This document shows, one piece after another, positions 57,249-64,000 of a stretch of 64,000 nucleotides of DNA. A program made the position numbers and the translations under genes. Within the stretch, counting starts at the first letter, position 1, and every line of letters starts with the position of its first letter. Source of the stretch: Mesorhizobium sp. B4-1-4 (GTDB lineage Bacteria; Pseudomonadota; Alphaproteobacteria; Rhizobiales; Rhizobiaceae); NCBI RefSeq assembly GCF_006439395.2, contig NZ_CP083950.1, forward strand, positions 2,356,001 to 2,420,000, given 5' to 3'. A model generated the notes under the pieces. It ran no database searches. It saw only the letters and a list, made by a program, of their open reading frames with translations, and was not told where the DNA came from.

Positions 57249-58010
57249 ATGCGCAAACTTCTCGTCATCGGCATCGGCGCCGGCAATCCCGACCACCTGA
57301 CCGTGCAGGCCATATCAGGCCTGAACCGGGCCGATGTGCTGTTCATCCCCGACAAAGGGGCTGACAAGAACGACCTTGCCGAACTGCGGCGCGAGATCTG
57401 CGACCGCTTCGTCACCAACCCCAAGTCACGCCGGGTCGAGTTCGACGTGCCGGTGCGCGCCGAGCCGACATCCTCCTACCGCTCGACCGTCGACGACTGG
57501 CACGAAGCCATCGCCGCCATCTATGAAGGCTTGATCGGCGACGAGCTCGGCGACGACGGCTGCGGCGCATTCCTGATCTGGGGCGATCCCTCGCTCTACG
57601 ACAGCGCGCTACGCATCCTCGAGCGGGTGCGCCTGCGAGGCAATGTCGTCTTCGAACTGGACGTCATCCCCGGCATCACAGCCATCCAGGCGCTTGCCGC
57701 CAGCCACAAGACGGCGCTGAACCGGATCGGCGATTCCATCCTGATCACCACCGGCCGCAGGCTTACCGACGAGGGGCTGCCCGAAAATGCCGGCAGCACC
57801 GTCGTCATGCTCGATGGCAAATGCGCCTTCAACACGCTGGCCGACCAGGATGTCGTCATCCAGTGGGGCGCCTATCTCGGCACGCCGGACGAGATCATCA
57901 TCTCCGGCCGTCTCCGCGATGTCGGCGCCGAGATCGAAAAGCGTCGCGAAGAGGTCCGCAAGGAAAAGGGCTGGATCATGGACACCTATCTTCTGCGCAA
58001 GCCGGAATGA
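57249..58010 (+). CDS. cobF: Precorrin-6A synthase (deacetylating) CobF
   Basis: CobF methylates C1 of precorrin-5 with deacetylation to give precorrin-6A, a step found only in the aerobic B12 route. It has 253 residues with LLVIGIGAGNPDHLTVQAI, ADVLFIPDKGADKNDLAELRREIC and FLIWGDPSLYDSALRILE. ATG 57249 follows GGCAGGAG; the frame is open to 57171. It is nearly 50 kb from the main cob operon that lacks it, so the pathway is split. A tandem-repeat palindrome begins right after the stop. Confidence 0.95.
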   Translation: MRKLLVIGIGAGNPDHLTVQAISGLNRADVLFIPDKGADKNDLAELRREICDRFVTNPKSRRVEFDVPVRAEPTSSYRSTVDDWHEAIAAIYEGLIGDELGDDGCGAFLIWGDPSLYDSALRILERVRLRGNVVFELDVIPGITAIQALAASHKTALNRIGDSILITTGRRLTDEGLPENAGSTVVMLDGKCAFNTLADQDVVIQWGAYLGTPDEIIISGRLRDVGAEIEKRREEVRKEKGWIMDTYLLRKPE

Positions 58011-58147
58011 GGCAGTAGGCAGTAGGCAGTAGGGAATGATATTCCCGAAGTGAAGTAAGTCATCTGTTCGAACAAAAAGCTCCGACCGTCGAGAACGGTG
58101 CTGCCACCCAACTGCCTAGTGCCTACTGCCTACTCTCTTATTGCCTA
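58011..58147. repeat. AGGCAGT tandem/inverted repeat element
   Basis: Immediately after cobF the sequence reads GGCAGTAGGCAGTAGGCAGT (7-bp unit repeated). An inverted form CTGCCTAGTGCCTACTGCCT occurs at about 58111-58135, giving a palindromic element of about 135 bp. The TAG stop of modE (58145-58147) falls inside it, so the repeat separates and ends two convergent genes. Confidence 0.6.
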
Positions 58148-58486
58148 CCCCGCATCAATCTCCGCCTGCAATGCCTCCATATGCGTCACCGCCGCGGCGG
58201 TCGCCGCGCGTTCGATGGCTCGAAAGCGGCTGACCACCGCAAGGCCAACGGACGTCAGCTGCGCACCGCCGCCCTTGCGGCCACCGGTCTGCGCCGAAAC
58301 CAGCGGCTTGCCGAACACCCGGTTCATGTCCTCGACCAGATCCCAGGCATGCTTGTAGGACATCTCCATGCCGCGCGCGGCGGCCGAAATCGAGCCGAAA
58401 GCGGCAATCTGCTCCAGGAGTTCGATCTTGCCCGGACCGATTCGCCCGTCGGGATCGAGATTTATCCGCAAGCTCAGCGACGGCAT
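58145..58486 (-). CDS. ModE-type molybdate regulator (DNA-binding domain only)
   Basis: A 113-residue winged-helix protein of the ModE N-terminal family: ELLEQIAAFGSISAAARGMEMSYKHAWDLVEDMNR and GRKGGGAQLTSVG. It lacks the molybdate-binding (MOP) C-terminal domains of full-length ModE, which are about 260 residues. A separate molbindin (61384-61593) could sense metal. It lies downstream of modC on the same strand with a ModE-box-like sequence in between. Confidence 0.85.
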   Translation of the reverse strand: MPSLSLRINLDPDGRIGPGKIELLEQIAAFGSISAAARGMEMSYKHAWDLVEDMNRVFGKPLVSAQTGGRKGGGAQLTSVGLAVVSRFRAIERAATAAAVTHMEALQAEIDAG

Positions 58487-58535
58487 TTTTGCTTCTCCGC
58501 GATCACCCCAGCCTGTCGGAACTGCTTGGGTGATA

Positions 58536-58560
58536 TCGTTATTCCAAAACAATATAGCGA
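58536..58560. promoter_or_regulatory. Candidate ModE box upstream of modE
   Basis: TCGTTAT (58536-58542) and ATATAGCGA (58552-58560) form an imperfect inverted repeat 50 bp upstream of the modE start, resembling the CGTTATAT...ATAACG pattern of ModE operators. A related sequence lies at 61259-61283. Confidence 0.45.
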
Positions 58561-58575
58561 CGCTCGCCGCCCCTG

Positions 58576-59688
58576 TCAGCCATGCGCTTCGAGCGGCAAG
58601 CCGGCGCTGGTGTTGGCGCGGTCGAAACTCACTGTCTTGACCACCGCGAAAACCTTGCCGCCAAGCCGCAGCCTCAGCGCCTGCCGCGACTGTTCGGTGA
58701 TCCGGGCCAGCACGGTCGCGCCATGGCAATCGATGCCGATCTCGACGGTCGGCCCCTCGCCCGGATTGATCGCCACGATCATGCCGGGCAGAATGTTGAG
58801 CGCGCTGAGGCCCGTTGGTTCCTCCGTCGCGATCATCACATCGCGGGCACGAATGCGGATACGCACAGGCGCTCCGGGCTTCATTGCAAGGCGCGGCACG
58901 CGGATCTCGCCGGCGGCCGAGCCGAGCACGGTCATGCCAAAAGCCTCGTCGTGACGCAGCACTTTGGTATCCAGAACCGCACCGCCCTCGCCGCGCTCTT
59001 CGGCCGGCAACAGGTCGAGCCTTTGCATGACCGCCTCGGTCGGACCTGAGGCAACGACCTTGCCCTGCGCCAGCATCACCACGTCGCTGGCCAACCGCGC
59101 CACTTCGGCGACCGAATGGCTGACATAGACGATCGGGATCTTCGTCTCGTCGCGCAGCCGCTCGATATAGGGCAGGATCTCGGCCTTGCGCGCCTCGTCG
59201 AGCGAAGCCAGCGGCTCGTCCATGAGCAGCAATCTGGGGCTGGCCAGCAACGCCCGCCCGATCGCCACCCGCTGCTTCTCGCCACCTGAGAGCTTTTCCG
59301 GGCGCCTGTCCAGCAGCGGTCCGATGCCGAGCAGGTCGACAACAGCCTCCATGTCGGCGTAGCGTTCCTTTGCCGGCGTGAACCAACGGCCGTAGCGCAG
59401 ATTGCCAGCCACGCTCATATGCGGAAACAGGCGCGCGTCCTGGAACACCATGCCGATGCGGCGTTTGTGCTTCGGCACGAAAATGCCGGCATCGGTGTCG
59501 ACCAGCACGCGGCCCTCGACCTCGATGCGCCCCTTGTCGGGCCGGATCAGCCCGGCGATCATGTTGATCAGCGTCGTCTTGCCCGAACCGGACGGCCCGA
59601 ACAGCGCCGTCAGCCGCCCGGCGCTTTCGAAGCGGACGTCGATGGCGAAATCGCCGAGCCGATGGCGGATATCGACGAGGACGCTCAT
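58576..59688 (-). CDS. modC: Molybdate ABC transporter ATP-binding protein ModC
   Basis: The ATPase of the molybdate importer, 370 residues. It has Walker A FGPSGSGKTTLINM, signature LSGGEKQRVAIGRAL, Walker B LLLMDEPLASLDEARK, and a C-terminal molybdate/tungstate-binding TOBE domain (about residues 290-360). Its ATG overlaps the modB stop by 4 bp. The order modA-modB-modC-modE on the minus strand is the standard mod operon. Confidence 0.96.
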   Translation of the reverse strand: MSVLVDIRHRLGDFAIDVRFESAGRLTALFGPSGSGKTTLINMIAGLIRPDKGRIEVEGRVLVDTDAGIFVPKHKRRIGMVFQDARLFPHMSVAGNLRYGRWFTPAKERYADMEAVVDLLGIGPLLDRRPEKLSGGEKQRVAIGRALLASPRLLLMDEPLASLDEARKAEILPYIERLRDETKIPIVYVSHSVAEVARLASDVVMLAQGKVVASGPTEAVMQRLDLLPAEERGEGGAVLDTKVLRHDEAFGMTVLGSAAGEIRVPRLAMKPGAPVRIRIRARDVMIATEEPTGLSALNILPGMIVAINPGEGPTVEIGIDCHGATVLARITEQSRQALRLRLGGKVFAVVKTVSFDRANTSAGLPLEAHG

Positions 59689-60389
59689 TCGATATCCATC
59701 CGCCGGCCGACCCGCCGCGCCAGCACTTCCGAGGCGACCAGTGCCGCCATCGAAATGATAATCGAGATCAGCGTCAGCCGCAGCGCGCCCTCATCGCCGC
59801 CCGGCACCTGCGTGAAGGTGTAGATCGCCGACGGCAGCGTCTGCGTCTCGCCGGGGATGTTGGAGACGAAGGTGATGGTCGCGCCGAACTCGCCCATCGC
59901 CTTGGCGAAAGACAGGATGGCGCCGGCGATCAGCCCGGGCAGGATCAGCGGCAGCGTGATGGTGCCGAACACCCACAAAGGATTGGCGCCGAGTGTTCCC
60001 GCCGCCGCTTCCATCTTGCGGTCCACCGCCTCGATCGACAGCCGGATCGCCCGCACCATCAGCGGAAAGCCCATGACACCGCAGGCGAGTGCCGCACCTG
60101 TCCAGCGGAACGAAAAGACGAGGCCGAAATGGTCGGCCAGGAAGGTTCCGGCCGGGCCGCGCTTGCCGAAAGTCAAAAGCAAAAGATAGCCGGTCACGAC
60201 AGGCGGCAGGATCAGCGGCAGGTGAACCACGCCATTGAGCAGCGTCTTGCCCCAGAACTGGCTCCGGGCAAGCAGCAGCGCGATCGCTATGCCGGGCGGC
60301 AGGCTGGCGAGCATCGCGACAGTCGCCACCTTGATGGACAGCCGGACCGCATTCCATTCGTCGGGAGTGAGGTCCAGCAGCCAGGTCAT
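59685..60389 (-). CDS. modB: Molybdate ABC transporter permease ModB
   Basis: A 234-residue inner-membrane permease with about five helices and the EAA-type loop AAGTLGANPLWVFGTITLPLILPGLIAG. It starts MTWLLDLTPDEWNAVRLSIKV. It follows modA by 27 bp and overlaps modC. The substrate assignment comes from the operon. Confidence 0.95.
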   Translation of the reverse strand: MTWLLDLTPDEWNAVRLSIKVATVAMLASLPPGIAIALLLARSQFWGKTLLNGVVHLPLILPPVVTGYLLLLTFGKRGPAGTFLADHFGLVFSFRWTGAALACGVMGFPLMVRAIRLSIEAVDRKMEAAAGTLGANPLWVFGTITLPLILPGLIAGAILSFAKAMGEFGATITFVSNIPGETQTLPSAIYTFTQVPGGDEGALRLTLISIIISMAALVASEVLARRVGRRMDIE

Positions 60390-60416
60390 GTCGAGGCATC
60401 AGGTCCTTTTCGAAAC

Positions 60417-61211
60417 TCAGTTGCTCGGGGTGAGCACCGTGAAGCCCTGCTCCTTGAAGAGCGCGCCGGCCTTGGCCGACTGCAGGCACTTCAGGAAGGC
60501 CGGCGTGTCCTTGTCCTTCGAATCGGCGGTCTGGGCAACCGGATAGATGATCGGCGCATGCGAATCCTCCGGGAAGGTGCCGACCACCCTGACGCCTTTT
60601 TCGGCATGCGCGTCGGTGGCGTAGACGATGCCCAGCGCCGCTTCGCCGATCGAAACCAGCTTCAGGGCTGCGCGAACATTCTCCGCCTGCGCCACCTTGC
60701 CCTCGACAGAGGACCAGACGCCGAGCGATTCCAGCGCGGCCTTGCCGTATTTGCCGGCAGGCACCGCCTTGAAATCACCCATGGCGAGCTTGCCATCGCC
60801 AATCAGCCTGGCCAGGTCGAACCCCTTCTCGATCTTGGCTTCGACCGTCGAATCGCTTGGTGCCACCAGCACGATTTCATTGCCGAGCAGCTTCACTTCG
60901 GTGTCGGGCCTGGTCAGCTTCTTGTCGGAGAGATACTTCATCCAGTCGAGGTCGGCCGAGATGAACACGTCGGCCGGCGCCCCGCCCTCGATCTGCTTGG
61001 CCAGCGCCGAACTCGCGGCGTAGGACACCGTCGCGACCTCGCCGACATCGGCCTCGCAGGCCTTGTTCACCGCGTCGAGCGCATCCTTGAGGCTGGCCGC
61101 CGCGAACACCACGACCTTGTCTTGCGCGTGTGCCGCCGGCACCGCGACCATCAGTGCCGCCGCAAAACCGCCAATGGCGATCGCCCTCGATCCGAAACCT
61201 TCGCGCGTCAT
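60417..61211 (-). CDS. modA: Molybdate-binding periplasmic protein ModA
   Basis: A 264-residue solute-binding protein. The signal peptide is AIAIGGFAAALMVAVPAAHA; the mature protein begins QDKVVVFAAASLKDALDAVN and has the oxyanion-site serines in AASLK and YAASSALAKQIEGGAPADVFISAD. It is the first gene of modABC, under a promoter region containing a ModE-like site at 61259-61283. Confidence 0.95.
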   Translation of the reverse strand: MTREGFGSRAIAIGGFAAALMVAVPAAHAQDKVVVFAAASLKDALDAVNKACEADVGEVATVSYAASSALAKQIEGGAPADVFISADLDWMKYLSDKKLTRPDTEVKLLGNEIVLVAPSDSTVEAKIEKGFDLARLIGDGKLAMGDFKAVPAGKYGKAALESLGVWSSVEGKVAQAENVRAALKLVSIGEAALGIVYATDAHAEKGVRVVGTFPEDSHAPIIYPVAQTADSKDKDTPAFLKCLQSAKAGALFKEQGFTVLTPSN

Positions 61212-61258
61212 CGAAAACTCTCCCTGGTTTGAAATCCGATCGGCTCTTGGCCTGCCGA

Positions 61259-61283
61259 TCGATATATCCGTTTGAACATAACA
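61259..61283. promoter_or_regulatory. Candidate ModE box between modA and molbindin genes
   Basis: TCGATATATCCGTTTGAACATAACA, about 50 bp upstream of modA on the minus strand and 100 bp upstream of the molbindin gene. It shares TCGNTATAT, TTTG and ATAAC in the same order with the reverse complement of the site at 58536-58560. Confidence 0.45.
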
Positions 61284-61383
61284 AGGGAAGACGTTTCACC
61301 CGACGGCGGCATTGCACGCGGGCGTCGGGCCGACCTACGATAGGGCTGGTTTGGATACAGCGAAAAGCAAAAGAGTTGACCGC

Positions 61384-61593
61384 ATGAAGATCAGCGCCCG
61401 CAACCTTCTCAAGGGAACGATCATCGAGATCGTCAAGGGAGCCACCACCTCGCATGTCAGGATCGACATTGGCGGCGACGCCATCGTGACGGCCTCGATC
61501 ACCAACGAAGCCGTGGCCGACCTCAAGCTCCAGGCGGGCAAGCCGGCTTACGCCGTCATCAAGGCTTCGGACGTCATGGTGGCGATCGATTGA
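61384..61593 (+). CDS. Molbindin (TOBE domain, Mop family)
   Basis: A 69-residue single-TOBE protein, MKISARNLLKGTIIEIVKGA, with SHVRIDIGGDAIVTASITNEAV and YAVIKASDVMVAID, typical of molybdate-storage molbindins that assemble as hexamers. Start ATG 61384 is chosen because homology begins there; the frame runs on upstream to 61312. It diverges from modA and shares its control region, consistent with molybdate homeostasis and with the missing metal-binding domain of the neighbouring ModE. Confidence 0.9.
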   Translation: MKISARNLLKGTIIEIVKGATTSHVRIDIGGDAIVTASITNEAVADLKLQAGKPAYAVIKASDVMVAID

Positions 61594-61603
61594 GCCTGGT
61601 GGC

Positions 61604-62398
61604 TCACACCGCGATCGGCGCCTTGATCGACGCATCGGCGATGTAGTTTTCCAGCCGGAAATCCTCGAAGCGGAAGGCGAACAGGTCCTTCACCTCCGGG
61701 TTGATCCACATCGTCGGCAGCGCCCTCGGCGTGCGCCGCAGCTGTTCGCGCGCCTGTTCGAAATGGTTGGAATAGAGATGCGCGTCGCCGAGCGTGTGGA
61801 CGAAATCGCCCGGCTTCAGCCCGGTCACCTGCGCCACCATCATGGTCAGCAGCGCGTAAGACGCGATGTTGAACGGCACGCCGAGGAAGATATCGGCCGA
61901 ACGCTGGTAAAGCTGGCAGGAAAGCCGGCCTTCGGACACATAGAACTGGAACAGGCAGTGGCAAGGTGGCAGCGCCATCGCCTCCACCTCGGCCGGATTC
62001 CAGGCCGAAACGATCAGCCGCCGCGATTGAGGATTACGGCGTATCTCTTTCAGAAGATTGGCGATCTGGTCGATCGAACCGCCATGGCCATCCGGCCAGG
62101 AACGCCACTGCTTGCCGTAGACCGGGCCGAGATCGCCATTCTCATCCGCCCATTCGTCCCAGATCGTAACGCCGTGGTCGGTCAGGTATTTGATGTTGGT
62201 GTCGCCGGCCAGGAACCACAGGAGTTCATGGATGATCGACTTCAAATGCAGCTTCTTGGTGGTGGTGACCGGAAAGCCGCGCGAGAGGTCGAACCGCATC
62301 TGGTAGCCGAAGACGGAGCGCGTGCCGGTACCGGTGCGGTCGCCGCGATCGGCGCCGTTTTCCAGCACATGCTGCAGGAGGTCGAGATACTGGCGCAT
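61604..62398 (-). CDS. thyA: Thymidylate synthase ThyA
   Basis: Methylates dUMP to dTMP with methylenetetrahydrofolate. It is 264 residues with [19 protein letters not shown], the nucleophile cysteine in [13 protein letters not shown], the [20 protein letters not shown] motif and [18 protein letters not shown] at the C-terminus. Works with dihydrofolate reductase (55585-56103), which regenerates its cofactor. Confidence 0.97.
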   Translation of the reverse strand: MRQYLDLLQHVLENGADRGDRTGTGTRSVFGYQMRFDLSRGFPVTTTKKLHLKSIIHELLWFLAGDTNIKYLTDHGVTIWDEWADENGDLGPVYGKQWRSWPDGHGGSIDQIANLLKEIRRNPQSRRLIVSAWNPAEVEAMALPPCHCLFQFYVSEGRLSCQLYQRSADIFLGVPFNIASYALLTMMVAQVTGLKPGDFVHTLGDAHLYSNHFEQAREQLRRTPRALPTMWINPEVKDLFAFRFEDFRLENYIADASIKAPIAV

Positions 62399-62500
62399 CG
62401 GTTCCGGCTCGATTCGAAAGTTCAGGCATTATAGCTGCCAGACAGGCGGCCGAACACTCAAAACGATGTCAGCGTTGCTGGTACCACGGCAATCGCAGCC

Positions 62501-62558
62501 TCCCTCTCCCCGTCTCTATACGGGGAGGGGATGCCGGCAGGCAGGTGAGGGGCAGCGC
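62501..62558. repeat. RIME-like palindromic repeat, half copy 2
   Basis: A 58-bp segment with the hairpin CTCCCCGTCTCTATACGGGG and GTGAGGGGCAGCGC at its end; it matches the right half of the copy at 2895-3022. It lies between thyA and the DUF2853 gene, in 237 bp with no other identified feature. Confidence 0.75.
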
Positions 62559-62635
62559 CACCGTCCGGAGAACCGCAAATTCAAAGCTGAAGCAATCGGT
62601 CAGCCACGCCAACCCTTCGTAACCCGACACGACAG

Positions 62636-62947
62636 TCAAAGCGAGCCGAGCTTGCCCAGTTCCTTGGCCACCAGATAATAGAAGGTCACCCGGCCCTTGC
62701 TGTGGTCCGCATGCATTGCCTTGCAGGTTTTCTCGATCGCGGCGTCGGCTTTCGCCCCGTCGCTAACCCCGAGCTTCTTGGCAACCCAGCTCTCCTTGAC
62801 GCGCTCAAGCTCTTTCGGATCCGTGCAGGACACCAGCGAGGAGTCGCGGTTCCTCAGCGCAATACCCAGATGCTTGACGATCTTTTCGACGGCGTCGGCG
62901 CTGGCGCCCGCGTCGTATTTCTTCACATCCGCAAGATAGTCGGCCAT
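62636..62947 (-). CDS. DUF2853 family protein
   Basis: A 103-residue protein of unknown function with the DUF2853 pattern MADYLADVKKYDAGASADAVEKIVKHLGIALRNRDSSLVSC and EKTCKAMHADHSKGRVTFYYLVAKELGKL. The start ATG 62947 is where family homology begins; the frame is open to 62971. It is all-helical, soluble and widespread in alphaproteobacteria and other groups. Confidence 0.85.
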   Translation of the reverse strand: MADYLADVKKYDAGASADAVEKIVKHLGIALRNRDSSLVSCTDPKELERVKESWVAKKLGVSDGAKADAAIEKTCKAMHADHSKGRVTFYYLVAKELGKLGSL

Positions 62948-63151
62948 CAAAATTCCCCTCGTCGGCGCCACGGATCCGATCGATGAGGGCTGTGGCGCTT
63001 CGCAACTTGTGCGCTAGGTCGGTAACTCCTCACCGCCCGCAAAGCTTCGGTTGAGACCGTGCCCAAGTCAACCCTTGCCGTCGCAATTTGACACAGGGAC
63101 AAAGCCCCATTGCGGCCTTTCATTTCCGCGAAACGCCCCCTATATTCGTTT

Positions 63152-63440
63152 TGTCGGCTTGACCGACTATGGCGATAAACAGGCGATGAAATAAGCCGTT
63201 CGGACCCGGGGGCGGTACCCGGCGCCTCCACCAAAAGCCGCTGTTGACGACAGAGCGGTTTTTGCTGGGGGCGAAATAGGATCGACGAAGGTGTAAAGAT
63301 CGTACTTTTGCCCGGCATTGTACCACCGTTATCGGGCTAAACTTATAGTTGCCAACGACAACTATGCGGAAGCACGTCTCGCTGCTTAATGCAGTGCGAT
63401 AGCTTCAAATCAAGCCCTAGGGGTTCGCACTTCTAGGCGG
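63152..63440 (+). ncRNA. ssrA: Circularly permuted two-piece tmRNA (alpha-tmRNA)
   Basis: The acceptor piece comes first and ends with CGCCTCCACCA at 63223-63233. A 33-nt intervening loop (63234-63266, with a CCGCT/AGCGG hairpin) is followed by the coding piece from 63267, starting GGGGGCGAAATAGG; its GGGGGCG pairs with CGCCTCC of the acceptor end. The T-arm is CCGGG/CCCGG with an atypical loop GGCGGTA. The tag starts at 63351 and reads ANDNYAEARLAA, stop TAA at 63387-63389. A long-range stem AGTGCGA/TCGCACT follows the stop. Outer ends are approximate; a TATATT -10-like element lies at 63141-63146. Confidence 0.92.
63351..63389 (+). other. tmRNA proteolysis tag ORF (ANDNYAEARLAA)
   Basis: Thirteen codons GCC to TAA inside ssrA encode the peptide added to stalled nascent chains. 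The C-terminal LAA is the usual ClpXP degron. Confidence 0.95.
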
Positions 63441-63578
63441 GGTTCGGAGGTACCTGGCAACAGAAACCTCCACTTCTCCCCTCCTTCAATATACGTCACG
63501 CACGACGGCAAGGCTCTTGCTGTCCGGACTTCGCTCGACCTGCTGGCCGCGAAGCCGCCGCGTCGCGTACCCTTCTCA

Positions 63579-64000
63579 ATGGACAAAGAGATGCAGAACG
63601 ATTCCGATCGATTCTTCGTGCTGACCGGCGGCCCGGGCTCCGGCAAGACCACTTTGATCGAGGCGCTGAGACAGGCTGGGTTTGCGACGGCGCCGGAAGC
63701 CGGGCGCGGCATCATTCGCGACCAGATGGCGATCGGCGGTCCCGCCCTGCCCTGGCAGGACCGTGCGCTCTTTGCCGAACTGATGCTGTTATGGGAACTG
63801 CGTTCCTGGCATGCCGCGCACTCCGAGGCCCGGTTTTCTTCGATCGCGGCGTGCCGGACACGGTCGGCTACCTCAGGCTTTGCGGCCTGCCGGTGCCGGA
63901 TCACCTCGTCAATGCGGCGGAGAAATTCCGTTATGCGCGCCGTGTCTTCATCGCACCGCCATGGCCGGAAATCTTCGTGCAGGATGAAGAGCGCAAGCAG
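63579..64000 (+). pseudogene. AAA-family ATPase (kinase-like), frameshifted and truncated by window end
   Basis: ATG 63579 begins MDKEMQNDSDRFFVLTGGPGSGKTTLIEAL with a P-loop and EAGRGIIRDQM, matching AAA_28-type ATPases. Homology in this frame stops near codon 83 (WHAAHSE); it continues in another frame as GPVFFDRGVPDTVGYLRLCG and IAPPWPEIFVQDEERKQ to the window end. A one-base deletion near 63825 explains this. It may be a disrupted gene or a sequence error; the true C-terminus lies beyond the window. Confidence 0.65.

Overview
The window looks like a chromosomal segment of a Mesorhizobium-type alphaproteobacterium (Hyphomicrobiales). The grounds are uniformly high GC, the aerobic (late cobalt insertion) cobalamin gene set, a circularly permuted two-piece tmRNA whose tag reads ANDNYAEARLAA, a BA14K-family protein, tandem kup genes, and short intergenic palindromes of rhizobial type. 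This is inferred from protein and repeat character; no search was run.

Layout. 1-9359: a tightly coupled cobalamin operon (cobH-I-J, cobK on the opposite strand, then cobL-E-M-A-B-S-T). 9438-10486: a second-type methionine aminopeptidase with a ParD-like antitoxin gene and a palindromic operator. 10644-10778: tRNA-Lys(CTT) and its promoter. 10848-17703: PhzF-family protein, a MacA/MacB-like efflux system, Nudix hydrolase, an endonuclease/exonuclease/phosphatase-fold protein and a BA14K protein. 17838-23088: ilvC, TetR, DUF1772, HxlR with a YtfG-like reductase, and broken genes. 23220-27237: two kup genes that share a gene-conversion tract. 27335-31575: pdxJ, SpoIIAA-like protein, a RecD/Dda-type helicase and a cobalt-type nitrile hydratase cluster. 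31643-36945: RND efflux pair and a LysE exporter. 37049-39693: ilvN, ilvB and an ilv leader peptide/attenuator.

39927-44525: NTF2-FMO fusion, then a pair matching TmpB/PhnZ-like and TmpA-like phosphonate oxygenases, divergent from a LysR gene. 44536-51459: acetyltransferases, XRE-cupin regulator, HerA-like ATPase, diguanylate cyclase, miaA, serB. 51490-57122: Do-type protease, DUF2065, hflC, hflK, folA, DUF4424. 57249-61593: the displaced cobF, then modE, modC, modB, modA and a molbindin. 61604-64000: thyA, DUF2853, ssrA and a frameshifted AAA ATPase cut by the window edge.

Functionally the window is mainly housekeeping and anabolic: B12 synthesis (also cobF far downstream), branched-chain amino acids (ilvC, ilvBN), B6, folate/dTMP and molybdate uptake. 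Efflux, membrane protein quality control (hflKC, Do protease) and catabolic accessory genes are interspersed. The points I consider most worth a second look are the MetAP/ParD-like operon, the Tmp-like oxygenase pair, the nearly leaderless ilv attenuator, the kup gene conversion and the many repeats that sit exactly on gene ends. I saw no prophage, transposase, CRISPR array or B12 riboswitch.
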